The notes under the pieces are model-generated. The model was not told where the DNA came from. It ran no database searches and saw nothing but the letters and a program-made list of their open reading frames with translations. This document shows, one piece after another, positions 12,144-24,382 of a stretch of 64,000 nt of DNA. The position numbers were made by a program, and so were the translations under genes. The DNA is from Cymbidium sinense (lineage: Eukaryota > Streptophyta > Magnoliopsida > Asparagales > Orchidaceae): the NCBI GenBank assembly GCA_021442155.1, contig CM038222.1:24662148-24726147 (forward strand), written 5' to 3'. How positions within the stretch are numbered: position 1 is the stretch's first letter; each line of letters begins with the position of its first letter.

Positions 12144-12390
12144 ATGAATTATGGTGGGAGAAAGAGAATATGGTGGAATACTCGAGAGGGATGGTTCTTA
12201 ATTGAAGAAATTGAAGAATGGTTTATCATCTACTATGGAAATGGTTTTACAATGAGATGATTTAGTTATCTAGGCTTTTGATTTCCTCTATGCATCGATT
12301 TTTATTTATGCAATCAAACTGAGAACTTGGTGTAACTTGGCTAATGAAATCAAAAGGAAGAAATGTTAAATCTAAATTTGTTCTTTATTA
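12144..12390 (+). pseudogene. GRP 3'-end island 1 (C-terminus and 3' UTR)
   Basis: This is the same segment as 60677-60969 but with many short deletions: blocks such as CGGGGA, CCTGT and CTGGT present there are missing here, so the Gly/Arg-rich C-terminal frame is broken. The 3' UTR part is easily aligned (TTTTGATTTCCTCTATGC, GAGAACTTGGTGT, GAAGAAATGTTAAATCT, TTTGTTCTTTATTA). Telomere-like repeats follow at 12408. No RRM-coding part is present. Confidence 0.8.
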
Positions 12391-12399
12391 AAAAAATAA

Positions 12400-12560
12400 T
12401 CAAAACCCTAAACCCTAACTAAAACTTGAACCCTAAACCTAAAACCTAAACCTTAACCCTAAAACCCTAAACACTAAACCCTAAACCAAAACCCTAAACC
12501 CCAAATCTAAACCCTAAAACCCTAAACCCTAAACCTAAATCCCAAAGCAAAACTCTAAAC
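12400..12560. repeat. Telomere-like block following GRP island 1
   Basis: Degenerate CCCTAAA repeats starting a few bases after the A-rich end of the GRP 3' UTR. This order (UTR, A-rich, telomere repeat) is the same at every island. Confidence 0.9.
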
Positions 12561-13745
12561 TAACCCAACCCTAAAATTAAAAAAAACATAAACCTAAACT
12601 AAACCTAAAAATAAAATAATAAATAAAAGTACAAATAAAACTAAAATAAAAATAAAAAACAAAAACATAAACTAAAACCTAAACCTAAACCTAAACCTAA
12701 AACTAATCTTAAAGAAAATAAAATAAAAAATAAAACTAAAAAAAAATTAAACAAATAAAAAATCTAAACTAAACAAAAATAAACCTAAATAAAATAAAAC
12801 AAAACCTAAAATAAAAATAAAATAAACCTAAAAGAAAATAAAATAAAAACTAAATAAAAATATAAACTTAATTGATAAATAGAAAAAAACCAAAAAAAAA
12901 CCTAAACTCAAAACTAATAAAAAAACACTAAACCTAAAATAAAAATAAAATAAACCTAAACCTAAACTAAAATAAATAAAACCTAAACCTAAAATAAAAA
13001 TAAAATAAATCAAAACCTAAACCTAAACTAAAAAAAAATGAAAACCTAAAATAAAAATAAAATAAACAAAAGAAAATAAACCTAAAAAAAAACAAAAAAA
13101 AACTAAAACAAATAAAACCTAAACCAAAACTAAATAAAATAAACTAAAATAAATCTAAACCTAAACTAAATAATAAAACTTATATATAAACCTAAAATAA
13201 AAATCTAAACCAAAAAAAAAAATAAAATAAAACCTAAACCTAAGCCTAAAATAAAAAAATAAACCTAAACCAAAAAAATAAATAAATAAACAAAAACTAA
13301 AATAATAAGTCTAAACCTAAAAAATAAACTAAAATAAAACCTAAACTAAAATAAATAACCTAAACTAAAATAAATAAAAAAAATAAACCTAAATCAAAAT
13401 AAAAAAAAATAAAATAAACTAAAACCCAAAAATAAATCTAAAATAAAAAAAACCCAAAATCAAACCCTAAAAATAAAATAAACCCTAAACCTAAACTTAA
13501 AATGAAATATAAAAACCTAAACCTAAAAAATAAAATAAAAAAATAAACTAAACTAAAATGTACCTAAACCTAAACCTAATCCTAAAAATAAACTAAATTT
13601 AAAACTTAAAGTAAAATAAATAAAATAAACTAAATAAAAAAATAAAATAAAAATAATCCTAAATTAAAATGAAAATAAAATAAACTAAATAAACTAAAAC
13701 TAAATTTAAATTTTAAAAAAAAATAAAATAAAAAATAAAAAAATA
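12561..13745. repeat. A-rich AAATAAA/CCTAAA tract
   Basis: About 1.2 kb of AAATAAA, AATAA and CCTAAA words with almost no G. It recurs with the same idiosyncratic variants at 61165-62340. Apparent ORFs on the minus strand are low-complexity Phe/Tyr/Leu strings and are not genes. Confidence 0.85.
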
Positions 13746-13749
13746 AAAA

Positions 13750-14210
13750 TTCTCCTAAACCCAATTAACCCTAAACCTAAACTCTAAACCTTAAATCCTA
13801 AAAACCTAGCCTAAAATAAACCTAAAACCAAAACCTAAACCTAAATCATTAAACCTAAACCATAAACTAAAAAATTATAAACCCTAAATCCTAATAAAAT
13901 AAAATAAAATAAAACCCTAAACCTAAACTAACTCTAATAAACCTAAACCCTAAACCTAAACCCAAACCTAAACCCTAAATAAATGATAAAAAATCCTAAA
14001 CCTAAAACTAACACTAACCCTAAATAAAATAAAACCTAGTCTAAACCTAAACCTTAAACTAAACCTTAAACTAAACTAAATATAAACCCTAATAAAACCT
14101 AAACCCTAAAAAACAATAAACCCTAAACACTAAACCTTACCCCTAAACCCTAAACCCTAAAACCCTAAAACCCTAAACCCTAAAACCCTAAACCCTAAAA
14201 ACATAAAAAC
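13750..14210. repeat. Telomere-like block
   Basis: Degenerate CCCTAAA repeats interrupted by A-rich words. The counterpart is 62345-62815, which keeps some G-containing words lost here. Confidence 0.85.
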
Positions 14211-14417
14211 TAAAACCTAAACTAAATAAAATAAAAAAAATATAATAAATAAAGAAACTTAAACCTAAATAAAATAAAAAAATAAAATAAAATAAAAACC
14301 TAAACATTAAACTAAAAATAAAATAAAATAAAATAAAAATTAATAAAAACTAAAATTAAAATAAAAAATAAAATAATAATAAAAATAAAAAACCTAAAAA
14401 ATAAACTAAATAAATAA

Positions 14418-14455
14418 AAGAAGAAATGTTGAATCTGAATTTGTTCTTTATTAAA
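14418..14455 (+). pseudogene. GRP 3' UTR tail remnant
   Basis: Only the last ~40 bp of the GRP 3' UTR remain (GAAGAAATGTTGAATCTGAA then TTTGTTCTTTATTA), between an A-rich tract and a telomere-like block. An identical remnant is at 63003-63040. Confidence 0.75.
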
Positions 14456-14474
14456 AATAAAATAAATAAAAATC

Positions 14475-14600
14475 AAAAACCCTAAACCTTGAACTAAAAT
14501 CTAAAACCTAAACTCTATACCCTAAACCCTAAACCCTAAACCCTAAACACTAAACCTTAAAACCCTAAACCCTAAACCCTATACCTAAAAACCTAAACCC
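14475..14600. repeat. Telomere-like block
   Basis: Short run of CCCTAAA and CCTTAAA units directly after the UTR remnant. Confidence 0.85.
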
Positions 14601-14729
14601 AATAAAGCAAAAAACCTAAACCTAAACTAAATAATACTTAAAAATAAAATAAATAAAAAATCTAAATTGAAATAAAATAAAAATTAAAACAAATAAAACA
14701 TAAACTAAACTAAACTTAAACTAAAATAA

Positions 14730-14730
<1 letters not shown>

Positions 14731-14783
<53 letters not shown>

Positions 14784-14806
14784 TAATAATAATAATAATA
14801 ATAATA
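14731..14806. repeat. (AAT)n microsatellite
   Basis: About 25 AAT triplets with one AAAA interruption. The counterpart at 63304-63380 is uninterrupted, and a short one lies near 16633-16657. Confidence 0.95.
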
Positions 14807-14954
14807 AGAAACTAAAATAATATAAATAATAACTTATACTAAATTAAGAAATAAAGTAAACTAATAAAAATCTAAATAAAATAAAAAATTAAAAGTAAAA
14901 AAAACAAAATAAAATAAACATAAAATAAAATATAAAAATCTAAATAAAAAAGCT

Positions 14955-15190
14955 AAAACCAAAAACCCTAAACCCTATAACTAACCCAAACTAAACCCTA
15001 AATCTAAATAAACCCTAAACCCTAAACCCTAAATCCTAAAAAAAAAATAAACCCTAAAACCCTAAATAAAACCTAAACCCTAAATCTAAAACATTAACAC
15101 AAAACCTAAAACCCTAAACACTAAACACCCTAAACTTAAACCACTAAACTCTAAAAAAACCCTAAACCCTAAACCCTTACCCTAAAAATG
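14955..15190. repeat. Telomere-like block
   Basis: Degenerate CCCTAAA units mixed with A-rich words. The counterpart is 63545-63830. Confidence 0.8.
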
Positions 15191-15473
15191 TAAAAACCAA
15201 TACCTAAACTAAATAAAACCTAAAAATAAAATAAATATAAAAACCTAAACCTAAAAAAAATTAAAAGTAAAAAATCACCTAAACTAAAACCTAAAGCTAA
15301 ACCTAAAAATAAAATAAAAGAAACTAAAATAAAATAATTAATAACATAAACAAACTTTAAAATAAAATAAACCTAATAAAAACCTAAATAAAATAAAAAC
15401 TAAATCAAATAAAAAATAAAATAAACATAAAAATAAAATAAAACTAAATAAAACCTAAACTAAAAATAAACCT

Positions 15474-15582
15474 AGGGTTTTGATTTACTCTATCTCCTTA
15501 TTGATCTATGTCAATGTCTAAGAAAACTGGTACTTAATGAAATAAAAAAAGAAATATATAATCAATTTGTTCTCTATTAAAA
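15474..15582 (+). pseudogene. GRP 3' UTR island
   Basis: Begins AGGGTTTTGATTTACTCTAT and contains GATCTATGTCA, a shortened TGTCTAAGAAAACTGG, and TTTGTTCTCTATTA, all parts of the GRP 3' UTR. The coding part is absent. Telomere-like repeats follow at 15590. Confidence 0.75.
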
Positions 15583-15589
15583 AAATAAC

Positions 15590-15720
15590 CAAAACCCTAA
15601 ACCCTAAACTAAAACCTAACCCTAAACCTAAAACCAAACCCTAAATAAACCCTAAAACCATAAACCTTAAACCCTAATGAAACATTAAACCATAAACCTT
15701 AAACCCTAACTCTAAATATA
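15590..15720. repeat. Telomere-like block
   Basis: CCCTAAA and CCTTAAA units after the UTR island. Confidence 0.85.
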
Positions 15721-17755
15721 ATAAACCTAAAATAAATGAAATAAAACCTAAAATAAAATAATAAAATAAACATAAACTTAAACTAAAATAAACTAAACTA
15801 AAATAAATAAATAAATAAAATAAAATAATCTAAAATAAACCTAAACATAAACTAAAACCTAAAATAAACCTAAAATAAAAACCTAAAACCTAAACCTAAA
15901 AAAAAAAAAAAAAAAAAAACATAAAACTAAAAAAATAACATAAAAAATAAACTAAACTAAAAAATAAAATAAACCTAAACCTAAACTAAAAAACTAAAAA
16001 AACCTAAACTAAAATAAATAAACCTAAAATACACTAAATAAAAAATAAAAAATAAAAATAAACATAAATCATAAATAAAAATATAAACTAAAATAAATAA
16101 AAAAATAAACAAAATAAACTAAACAAACGTAAGCCTATCGATTTTCTTAATTTTCTTAAATAAAAAAACCCTAAACCTAAACCTTAAACTCTAAACCATA
16201 AACCATAAAATAAATTAAAACCTAAAATAAAATAAAAAATAAAATAAATAAAATAAAATAAAATTTATAAAACCAAAATTAAACTAAAAAATAAAATAAT
16301 CAAAAAAATAAATAAAACCTAAAATAAACTAAATAAATAAAAGAATAAATAAAAATCTAAATTTGTTCTATTAAAATAAAAAAATAAAAATAAAACCCTA
16401 AACCTAACTAAAAAATCTAAAACCTAAACCCTAAACCCTAAACACCTAAACCCTAAACCCTAAACCTTAAAACCTTAAATGCTAAACCCTAAATCTTAAA
16501 CCCAAAAAAATATCCTAAACCCTAAAAAAAGCTAAAACCAGACCTAAACTAAATAAAACCTAAATATAGTAAATCAAAATCTAAACTAAAATAAATAAAA
16601 AACATAAACTTAAACCTGAACTTAAACCTAAAATAATATAATAATAATAATAATAAGAAACTAAAATAAAATAAATAATAACTTAACCTAAATTAAAAAT
16701 AAAATAAACCTAATAAAAACTAAATAAATGTAAAATAATAATAAAATAAACCTAAAATAAAATATAAATAAAATTTAAATGAAAAATTAAACCTAAAAAA
16801 AAAAAAAACCTAAACCCAAACCCTAAACTAACCCAAAACACAAAACCCTAATAAACTAAACCCTAAACCCTATGCTAACCTAAACCCAAATCTTAAACCT
16901 AAACAAACCTAAATACCCTAAATGCTAAACCTACCCAAACCCTAAACCCTAAACCCTAAACCCCTAACCTAAAACCTAAAACAAAACCTAAACTAAATAA
17001 AACCTAAACTTAAATAAAATTAAAGTAAAAAAAAAACCTAAACTAAAACCTAAAGCTAAACCTAAAAAATAAAATCAAAGAAACTAAAATAAATTAATTA
17101 ATAACATATACAAACTTTAAAATAAAATAAACCTAAAATAAAAAAAACCTAAATAAATAAAACTAAATCTAAAATAAAATAAAATAAAATAAAATAAAAT
17201 AAAATATAAATAAATCTAAACCTAAAAATAAACCTAAAAATAATAAAAAATAAAACCTAAACCATAAGCAAAAAAACCTAAACCTAAAGTAAAACTAAAA
17301 TAAATAAAATAAAATTAACCTAAATCTAAACTAAAATAAATAAACTTAAATACCTAAAATAAACTAAACCTAAACCTAAACCTAAACCAAAAACTAAATA
17401 AAATTAAAAAATTAAAAATAGACCTAAACCTAACTAAAAAATAAACCTAAAATAAAAAAATCAAAACCTAAACCAAAAAAAATTAAAAAATAAAACCTAA
17501 ACCTTAACTAAAATATAAAATAAAACCTAAACCTACAAAATAAAATAAAAATAAAACTCAACGAAAAAATAAATCTAAACCTAAACCTAAACCTAAAAAA
17601 TAAAATAAAATAAAAAACTGAAAATAAAATAAATAAACCTAAATAAATAAACTAAACTAAATAAAAATAAAAAGTAAACATAAATATAAATTAAAAAATA
17701 AAATAAACTAAAATAAATAAAATATAAACTAAATAAATTAAACTAAATTTTCTTT
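15721..17755. repeat. A-rich tracts with short telomere-like blocks
   Basis: Mostly AAATAAA/CCTAAA words. Contains a boundary motif (ATCGATTTTCTTAATTTTC) at about 16136, a minimal UTR remnant at about 16349-16375, telomere-like blocks at about 16385-16500 and 16810-16990, and a short (AAT)n at 16633. Nothing gene-like. Confidence 0.8.
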
Positions 17756-17759
17756 TTTT

Positions 17760-17965
17760 TAAAAAACCTAAACCCAAAGCTAACCCTAAACCCTAAAAAA
17801 AATCCTAAAACTAAAACCTAAATTAAACCCTAAACCCTAAACCCTAAATCCTAACAAAACCTTAACCTAAAACCTACAACCCTAAACCCTAAACCCCAAA
17901 CCATAATAAATCCTAAACCCTAAACCCCAAAACCTAAACCTAAAACACTAAGCTCTAAACCTAAA
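17760..17965. repeat. Telomere-like block
   Basis: Degenerate CCCTAAA units immediately after a T-rich boundary motif at about 17740. Confidence 0.85.
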
Positions 17966-18061
17966 ACCTAAAAAAACCTAAACCTAAACTAAATAAAACA
18001 TAAAAATAAAATAAATTAAAAACTAAACCTAGGTTAACTCTAAAATATATGATAAATAAAA

Positions 18062-18235
18062 CAGGTTCTTAAAAAAAATTGAAGAAACCAATAATCCTAC
18101 TAAAATAAAAAGGTTCTAAAAGGGTTTATGATTTACTGGTGCTCATTATTGATCTATGTCATCGCTTGTGTCTTAAAAACTACTAGTTGATGAAATAAAA
18201 AAAAAATAATATATAATCTAAATTTGTTCTCTAAA
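18062..18235 (+). pseudogene. GRP 3' UTR island, more complete UTR
   Basis: Contains AGGTTCT and ATTGAAGAAA (near the former stop codon), GGGTTTATGATTTACT, GATCTATGTCATCGCTTGTG and TTGATGAAAT before TTTGTTCTCT. Coding sequence is gone. Telomere-like repeats follow. Confidence 0.75.
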
Positions 18236-18244
18236 AAAAATAAA

Positions 18245-20699
18245 CAAACCCTAAACTAAACTAAAACCTCAACCCTAAACTAAAACCAAAACTAATAAAC
18301 CCTAAAACCATAAACTAAACTCTAAACGCTAAACATTAAACCATAAACCTAAACCCTAAAACTCTAAATCTAAAATAAAACCTAAAAAATAAATGAAAAA
18401 TAAAACCTAAACCTAAAATAAAAAAAATAAAATAAACATAAACCTAAACTAAAATAAAACTAAACTAAAATAAATAAAACCTAAGCTAAACCTAAACCTA
18501 AACCTAAACCTAAACTAAACAAAATAAAATAATCTAAAAATAAAGTAAACATAAACTAAAAAAAAAAATAAACCTAAAATAAACCTAAAATAAAAACATA
18601 AACCTAAACCTAAACCTATAAATAAAACCAAACCTAAACCTAAAATAAATTAATAAAATAAACTAAAAAAAAAAAAACCTAAACCTAAACTAAAAAAATA
18701 AAACTAAAATAAATCTAAAATAAAACCTAAAAACATAAAAAAATAAAACCTAAACCTAAACATAAAAAAATAAAAAAATAAACCTAAACCTTAAAAAAAA
18801 ATACATAACTAAAAAATAAACATAAACCTAAAATAAATAAACTAAAATAAAACCTAACCTAAAAAAATAAATAAACTAAATAAATAAAATAAAATAAAAA
18901 ATAAATACAAATAATAAATAAAATAAACAAAAATAAAATAAAAATAAACTAAATAAACTTATAACCTATTTACTATTTAAATGAAAAACCTAAACCTAAG
19001 CAAACCCTAAACCCTAAACCCTAAATAAACCTAACACTAAAACCTAAGCCTAAACCCTAAACCCTAAAAAACCTAAACCTAAGCTAAATAAACCTAAAAT
19101 AAAATATATAAAACTAAATAACATAAAAAAATAAAATAAAACCTAACCTAAACTAAACCTTCTAAAAATAAAGTAAAACTAATAAAAATAAACTAAAAAA
19201 AAATAAAAACTTAAATAAACTAAAAAATAAAATAAATCTAAGGATAAAACCTAAATAAAATAAAACTAAAATAAAATAAAATAAAATAAACTTAAATAAA
19301 ATAAAATAAAAACTAAATAAAAAAAACCTAAACCCAAAAATAAATAAAATATAAAACTTAAACCCTAAACCAAAAAAAATAAATCATAAACTTAAAAAAA
19401 AATAAAATAAACCTAAACCTAAACCTAAACTAAATAAAATAAAATAACTAAAAAAACCTAAACCTAAACAAAATAATAAAATTTTAAAATAAACTTAAAA
19501 AATGTAAACCTAAACCTAAAAAAATAAAATAAAACCTAAACCTAAACGTAAAAAATAAAAATAAAACCTAAACCTTCATAATAAAATAAAATAATACTCA
19601 ACTAAAATAAACCTAAACCTAAAATAAACTAAAATAAATAAACCTAATAAATAAACTAAAAAATAAAAAAAATAATAAACATAAATATAAATAAAAAAAA
19701 ATAAACTAAATAGATAAAAATAAACTAAATAAACCTAAACTACTGGTTTACTTAATTTAAAAGAAAAAACCTAAAACCCTAAGCTACCCTAAACCCAAAC
19801 CTAAACCCTAAACAGAACCTAAACCCTAAAGCCTAAATTAAAACCTAAACCCTAAACCCTAAACCCTAAACCCTATAACCCTAAACCCTAAACCCTAAAA
19901 CCCTAAACCCTAAATCTTAAACCCTAAACCCTAAAACCTAAAACCTAACTAATAAAATAAAACTAAAAAATAAAATATATAAAAAAACCTGCCTAAATAA
20001 AATAAAATAAAATAAAAAATCTAAACCTAAACCTAAAGATAAACAAATTAAACTAATAAAAAGCTAAAAAATAATAATAAAAACCTAAACAAAACTAAAA
20101 AATAAAATAAACCTAAGCATAAAAAAAACCAAATCAAAAAAAATAAAACTAAACCTAAAGTAAAAATAAAATAAACTTAAAATTAAATAAAATAAAAACT
20201 AAATAAAACCTAAATAAAAAATAAACCTAAATATAAAACTTAAAATAAAAAATAAAACTTAAATAAACTAAAACTAAAATAAAAAAAATACCTAAACCTA
20301 AACTATAAACTAAACTAAGATAAAAACCTAAACCTAAACTTAAAATAAACTAAACCTAAACCTAAACTTAAACTAAATAAAATAAAATAACCTAAAATAA
20401 ACCTAAACTAAAAGATAAAACCTAAAAATAAATCTAAACTAAAACCTAAATCTAAACCTAAAAAATAAAATAAAACCTAAACCTAAACTTAAAAAATAAA
20501 AAATAAATCCTAATCCTAAAAAAAAATAAAATAAAAAAACTAACTAAAAATAAACCTAAACCTAAAAAAAAACTAAAATAAAACCTAAACTAAATTAAAT
20601 AAACTAAACTAAATAAAATAAATAAAATAAAATAACTCTAAATAAGAATAAACTAAATAAACTAAATTAGCATAAACCTACCAATTTGGTTAATAAAGA
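18245..20699. repeat. A-rich tracts with telomere-like blocks, no GRP island
   Basis: A-rich words dominate. Telomere-like blocks lie at about 18250-18370, 18985-19080 and 19765-19960. Boundary motifs occur at about 18960 and 19740 (CTGGTTTACTTAATTTAAAA) and at 20672 (CCTACCAATTTGGTTAATAA). Confidence 0.8.
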
Positions 20700-20937
20700 A
20701 AACCATAAACCATAAATCCTAAACCCTAAACCATAAATCTACAACCCTAAACCTAAATCCTAAAAAAACCTAAAATCTAATCCCTAAACTAAAAAAAACC
20801 CTAAACCATAAACCCTAAACCCTAAACCCTAACCCTAAGCTCTAAATGCTAAACCCCAAACCCTAAACCCCTAAAGTAACTAAATAAATAAAAAATATAC
20901 CAACCCTAAAACCTAATAATAAACCTAAACCCTAAGA
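20700..20937. repeat. Telomere-like block preceding GRP island
   Basis: Degenerate CCCTAAA repeats running straight into the GRP island at 20938. Confidence 0.85.
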
Positions 20938-21316
20938 ATGGAGAACTAAATAACATCAAAACCAAAGTGCCTAGATAATGGAAGGCTGGTTATATGGTGG
21001 TAAATCTAAAGGTGCTAGTGGATATGGAGGTGGTGTTAGTAGTGGTGGTTATGGAAGCGATGGAGGTTACTGGTGAAGAGAGAGAGAGAGATCATATGAT
21101 GGTGGATCCTACATAATGGTTATGGTTGGAATTAGATAAATAAAGAATGACCATCTAAAAATTTAAAGTTAAATAAATACCCTAATTATCTAGGTTTTGA
21201 TTTACTCAGCTCATTTTTTATCTGTCTTTGCTTATGTCTTAGAAAACTTGGTGTGTTACTTGGTTGATGAAATCAAAAAGAAGAAATGTTGAATATGAAT
21301 TTGTTCTCTGTTAAAA
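20938..21316 (+). pseudogene. GRP 3'-end island with Gly-rich region
   Basis: Starts near the end of the RRM-coding part (AACATCA, degraded), then GGTGG-rich sequence encoding Gly/Tyr repeats (GGATATGGAGGTGG, GGTGGTTATGGAAGCGATGG), an Arg/Glu stretch (GAGAGAGAGAGATC), TATGATGGTGGATCC and the terminal GGAATTAGATAAAT. The 3' UTR follows to TTTGTTCTCTGTTA at 21316. Frameshifts and in-frame stops abolish the protein. It is diverged from the 24383 and 60677 copies, so the islands did not arise in one recent burst. Confidence 0.85.
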
Positions 21317-21319
21317 ATA

Positions 21320-21545
21320 ATGAAAACCCTAAACCTTAAACTAAAACTTGAACCCTAAACCTAAAACCTAAACCCTAAACACTAAACCCTAAAACCTAAA
21401 ACCCTAAACCCTAAACCCTAAACCATAAACCATAAACCTAAACCCTAAACCTAAATTCTAAATCTAAACCCTAAACCCAAACACTAAACCTAAACCCTAA
21501 ACCTAAAACCCTAAACCCTAAACCATAAACCATAAACAATAAAAA
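21320..21545. repeat. Telomere-like block following GRP island
   Basis: CCCTAAA units with many single-base variants. Confidence 0.85.
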
Positions 21546-24110
21546 GTTAAAAATCTAAACCTAAACAAAATAAAACCTAAAAATAAAATAAATATAAAAT
21601 TAAAAACCAAAATAAAATAAAATATAAACCTAAACTAAACCTAAACCTGTAATAAAATAAAAATAAAACTAAACTAAAATAAAATAATTAAAAAACTAAA
21701 CTAAACTAAAAAAAATAAAAACCTAAATAAAATAAATACTAAACTTAAAATCAAAATAAAACCTAAAATAAAATAAAATAAACTAAATAAACCTAAACCT
21801 AAAAATATAACCTAAAAAAATAAAAATAATGCCTAAACCATAAACTAAAAAAAAAAATCTAAACTAAGAATGAAAATAAAATAAACCTAAACCTAAACTA
21901 AAATAAACAAAATAAAATAAATAAACCTAAACCTAAACCTAAAATAAAGTAACCTAAATCCTAAATAAAATAAAACCAACTAAAATAAAAACCTAAACCT
22001 ACACTAAAAAAATAAACTAAAATAAACCTAAAATAAACATAACCTAAACCTAAAATAAAAAAATAAAACCTAAACCTAAAAATAAAATAAACTTAAAACT
22101 AAACTAAAAATAAACTAACTTAAAAAATAAACTAAAATAAATAAATAAAATAAATAAACTAAACTAAATAAAAAATATAAATAAACCTAAATGAAATAAA
22201 AAAATAAAATAAACTAAAATAAATAAAAAAATAAACTAAATAAACCTAAACCGAGTTTAATAAAAAAAAAAAATAACCCTAACCCCTAAAACCCTAAAAC
22301 TAACCCTAAACACAAAACCTACAACCCTAAACCTAAACCCTAAACTAAACCCTAAACCCTAAACCCTAAACTCCTAAACCCTAAACCCTACAACCCTAAA
22401 CCTAAACCTAAACCCTAAACCTAAAAATAAAATAAATAAAACCTAAACTTAAAAAAATAAAATAAAATAAAATAAAATAAAATAAAATAAAACTTAAACT
22501 AAACCTAAACATAAAATGAAATAAAATAAAAAATTAAAATAAACTAAAATAAAAAATAAAAAACATAAACTAAACTAAATAAAATAAAATAAACCAAAAG
22601 AATAAAAACTAATAAAATAAAAGTTAAAAGTAAAATAAATATAAATAAACCCAAAATAAAATAAAATAAAAAACTAACCTAAAATAAACCTAAAACTAAA
22701 ATATAAATAAAATAAAGCTAAACCTAAACTAAAAAATAAAATAAACCTAAAAATTAAAATTAAATAAACAAAAAATAATTTAAACCTAAACTAAAATAAA
22801 CTAAACTAAATAAATAAAACCTAAACCTAAAATAAAAAACCTAAACCTAAACCTAAACTAAATAAAATAAATAATAAAAGTAAAAAACCTAAACTAAAAA
22901 TAAACCTAAAAAAATAAACTAAAATAAACCTAAACCTAAACCTAAAAATTAAAATAAAACCTAAACCTAAACCTAAAAAAATAAAAAATAAACTAAACAT
23001 AAAAATAAATATAAAAAAATAAACTAAATTAAAAAAAATAAAATAAACTAAATAAAAAAAAAAAAAAAAAAATAAATAAAATAAAAAATAAACTAAAATA
23101 AATAAACCTAAAATAAATAAACTAAACTAAATAAAAATAAAATAAACTAAATAAAATAAAAATAAAATAAACCTAAAATAAACTTAAAAATAAACCTAAA
23201 ACCAAACCTAAACCTAAACCCTAAACCTAACTAAACCTACTAACTCCAATCTAAACCTAACTAACCCTAAACCTAAACCTAAAACTAAACCTAAACCTAA
23301 AATAAAACTAAAATAAAACTAATAAATAAAATAAATAATTAATTAATTAATAAAATAAAATAATAATTAAACTAAACTAAACCTAAACTTAAAATATGTA
23401 AATAAGAATAAACTAAAATAAAATAAATAAAACCAAAACTAAATTAAAATAAAATAAACTAAGAATTAAAACCTAAATAAAATAAAAAAATTAAATAAAC
23501 ATAAATAAACTAAAATAAAAAAATTAAATAAAATCTAAACCTAAAAAAAATAAATGTTAAACTAAACCTAAAAGTAAATAGAAAATAAAAAAACCTAAAC
23601 CCTAAACTAAAAAAAATATCAAACCTAAAATAAAAATAATAAAAAATAAATAAAATAAACCTAAACATAAACTAAAATAAATTAAACCTAAACCTAAACC
23701 TAAAAAAATAAATAAACCTAAATAAACCTAAAATAAATTAAACCTAAACCTAAACCTAAACAAAATAAAATAAATTAAACTAAAAATAAACCTAAACCTA
23801 AACTAATAAATAAACCTAAAACTAAACCTAAATAAAAAACCTAAAACCTAAACATAAAGAAATAAAATAAAATAAACCAAAAACCTAAACCAAAAAAAAT
23901 AATAATAATAAAATAAAACTCAACTAAAAAATAAACCTAAACCTAAAATAAACTAAAATAAAACCAAACTAAAGTAAATAAACTAAAATAAATATACTAA
24001 AATAATTAAAATAAAAAATAATCCTAAATAAAAATAAAACATAAAATAAACTCAAATAAATAAAAAATAAACTAAATAAATTAAAACCTGTAAGTTTACT
24101 TTATTTAAAG
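21546..24110. repeat. A-rich tracts with one telomere-like block
   Basis: AAATAAA/CCTAAA words, a telomere-like block at about 22270-22430, and boundary motifs at about 22250 and 24090 (GTAAGTTTACTTTATTTAAA). Nothing gene-like. Confidence 0.8.
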
Positions 24111-24114
24111 AAAG

Positions 24115-24382
24115 CTAAACCCTAAATCCTAAATGTTAAACCCTAAACCCTAACTTACAACCCTAAACCTATAACCCTAAACCCTAAACCCTAAACCCTC
24201 AAACCTTAAACCCTAATCCCTAAACCCTAAATCCTAAACACCTAAATCCTAAACCTTAAACCCTAAACTCTAAAACCCTAAACCCTAAGTCCTAACCCCT
24301 AAAACCTACAACCTTAAACCCTAACCCCAAACCCTAAATCCTAAACTAACCCTAAACCCTAAAAGTAACCATAAACCCTAAG
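24115..24382. repeat. Telomere-like block preceding GRP island
   Basis: The longest fairly regular CCCTAAA run next to an island. Confidence 0.85.

Noticed and set aside
12828..13013. Minus-strand ORF in the A-rich tract
   Set aside because: Low-complexity Phe/Tyr/Leu string from AAATAAA repeats; same for 62818-63060.
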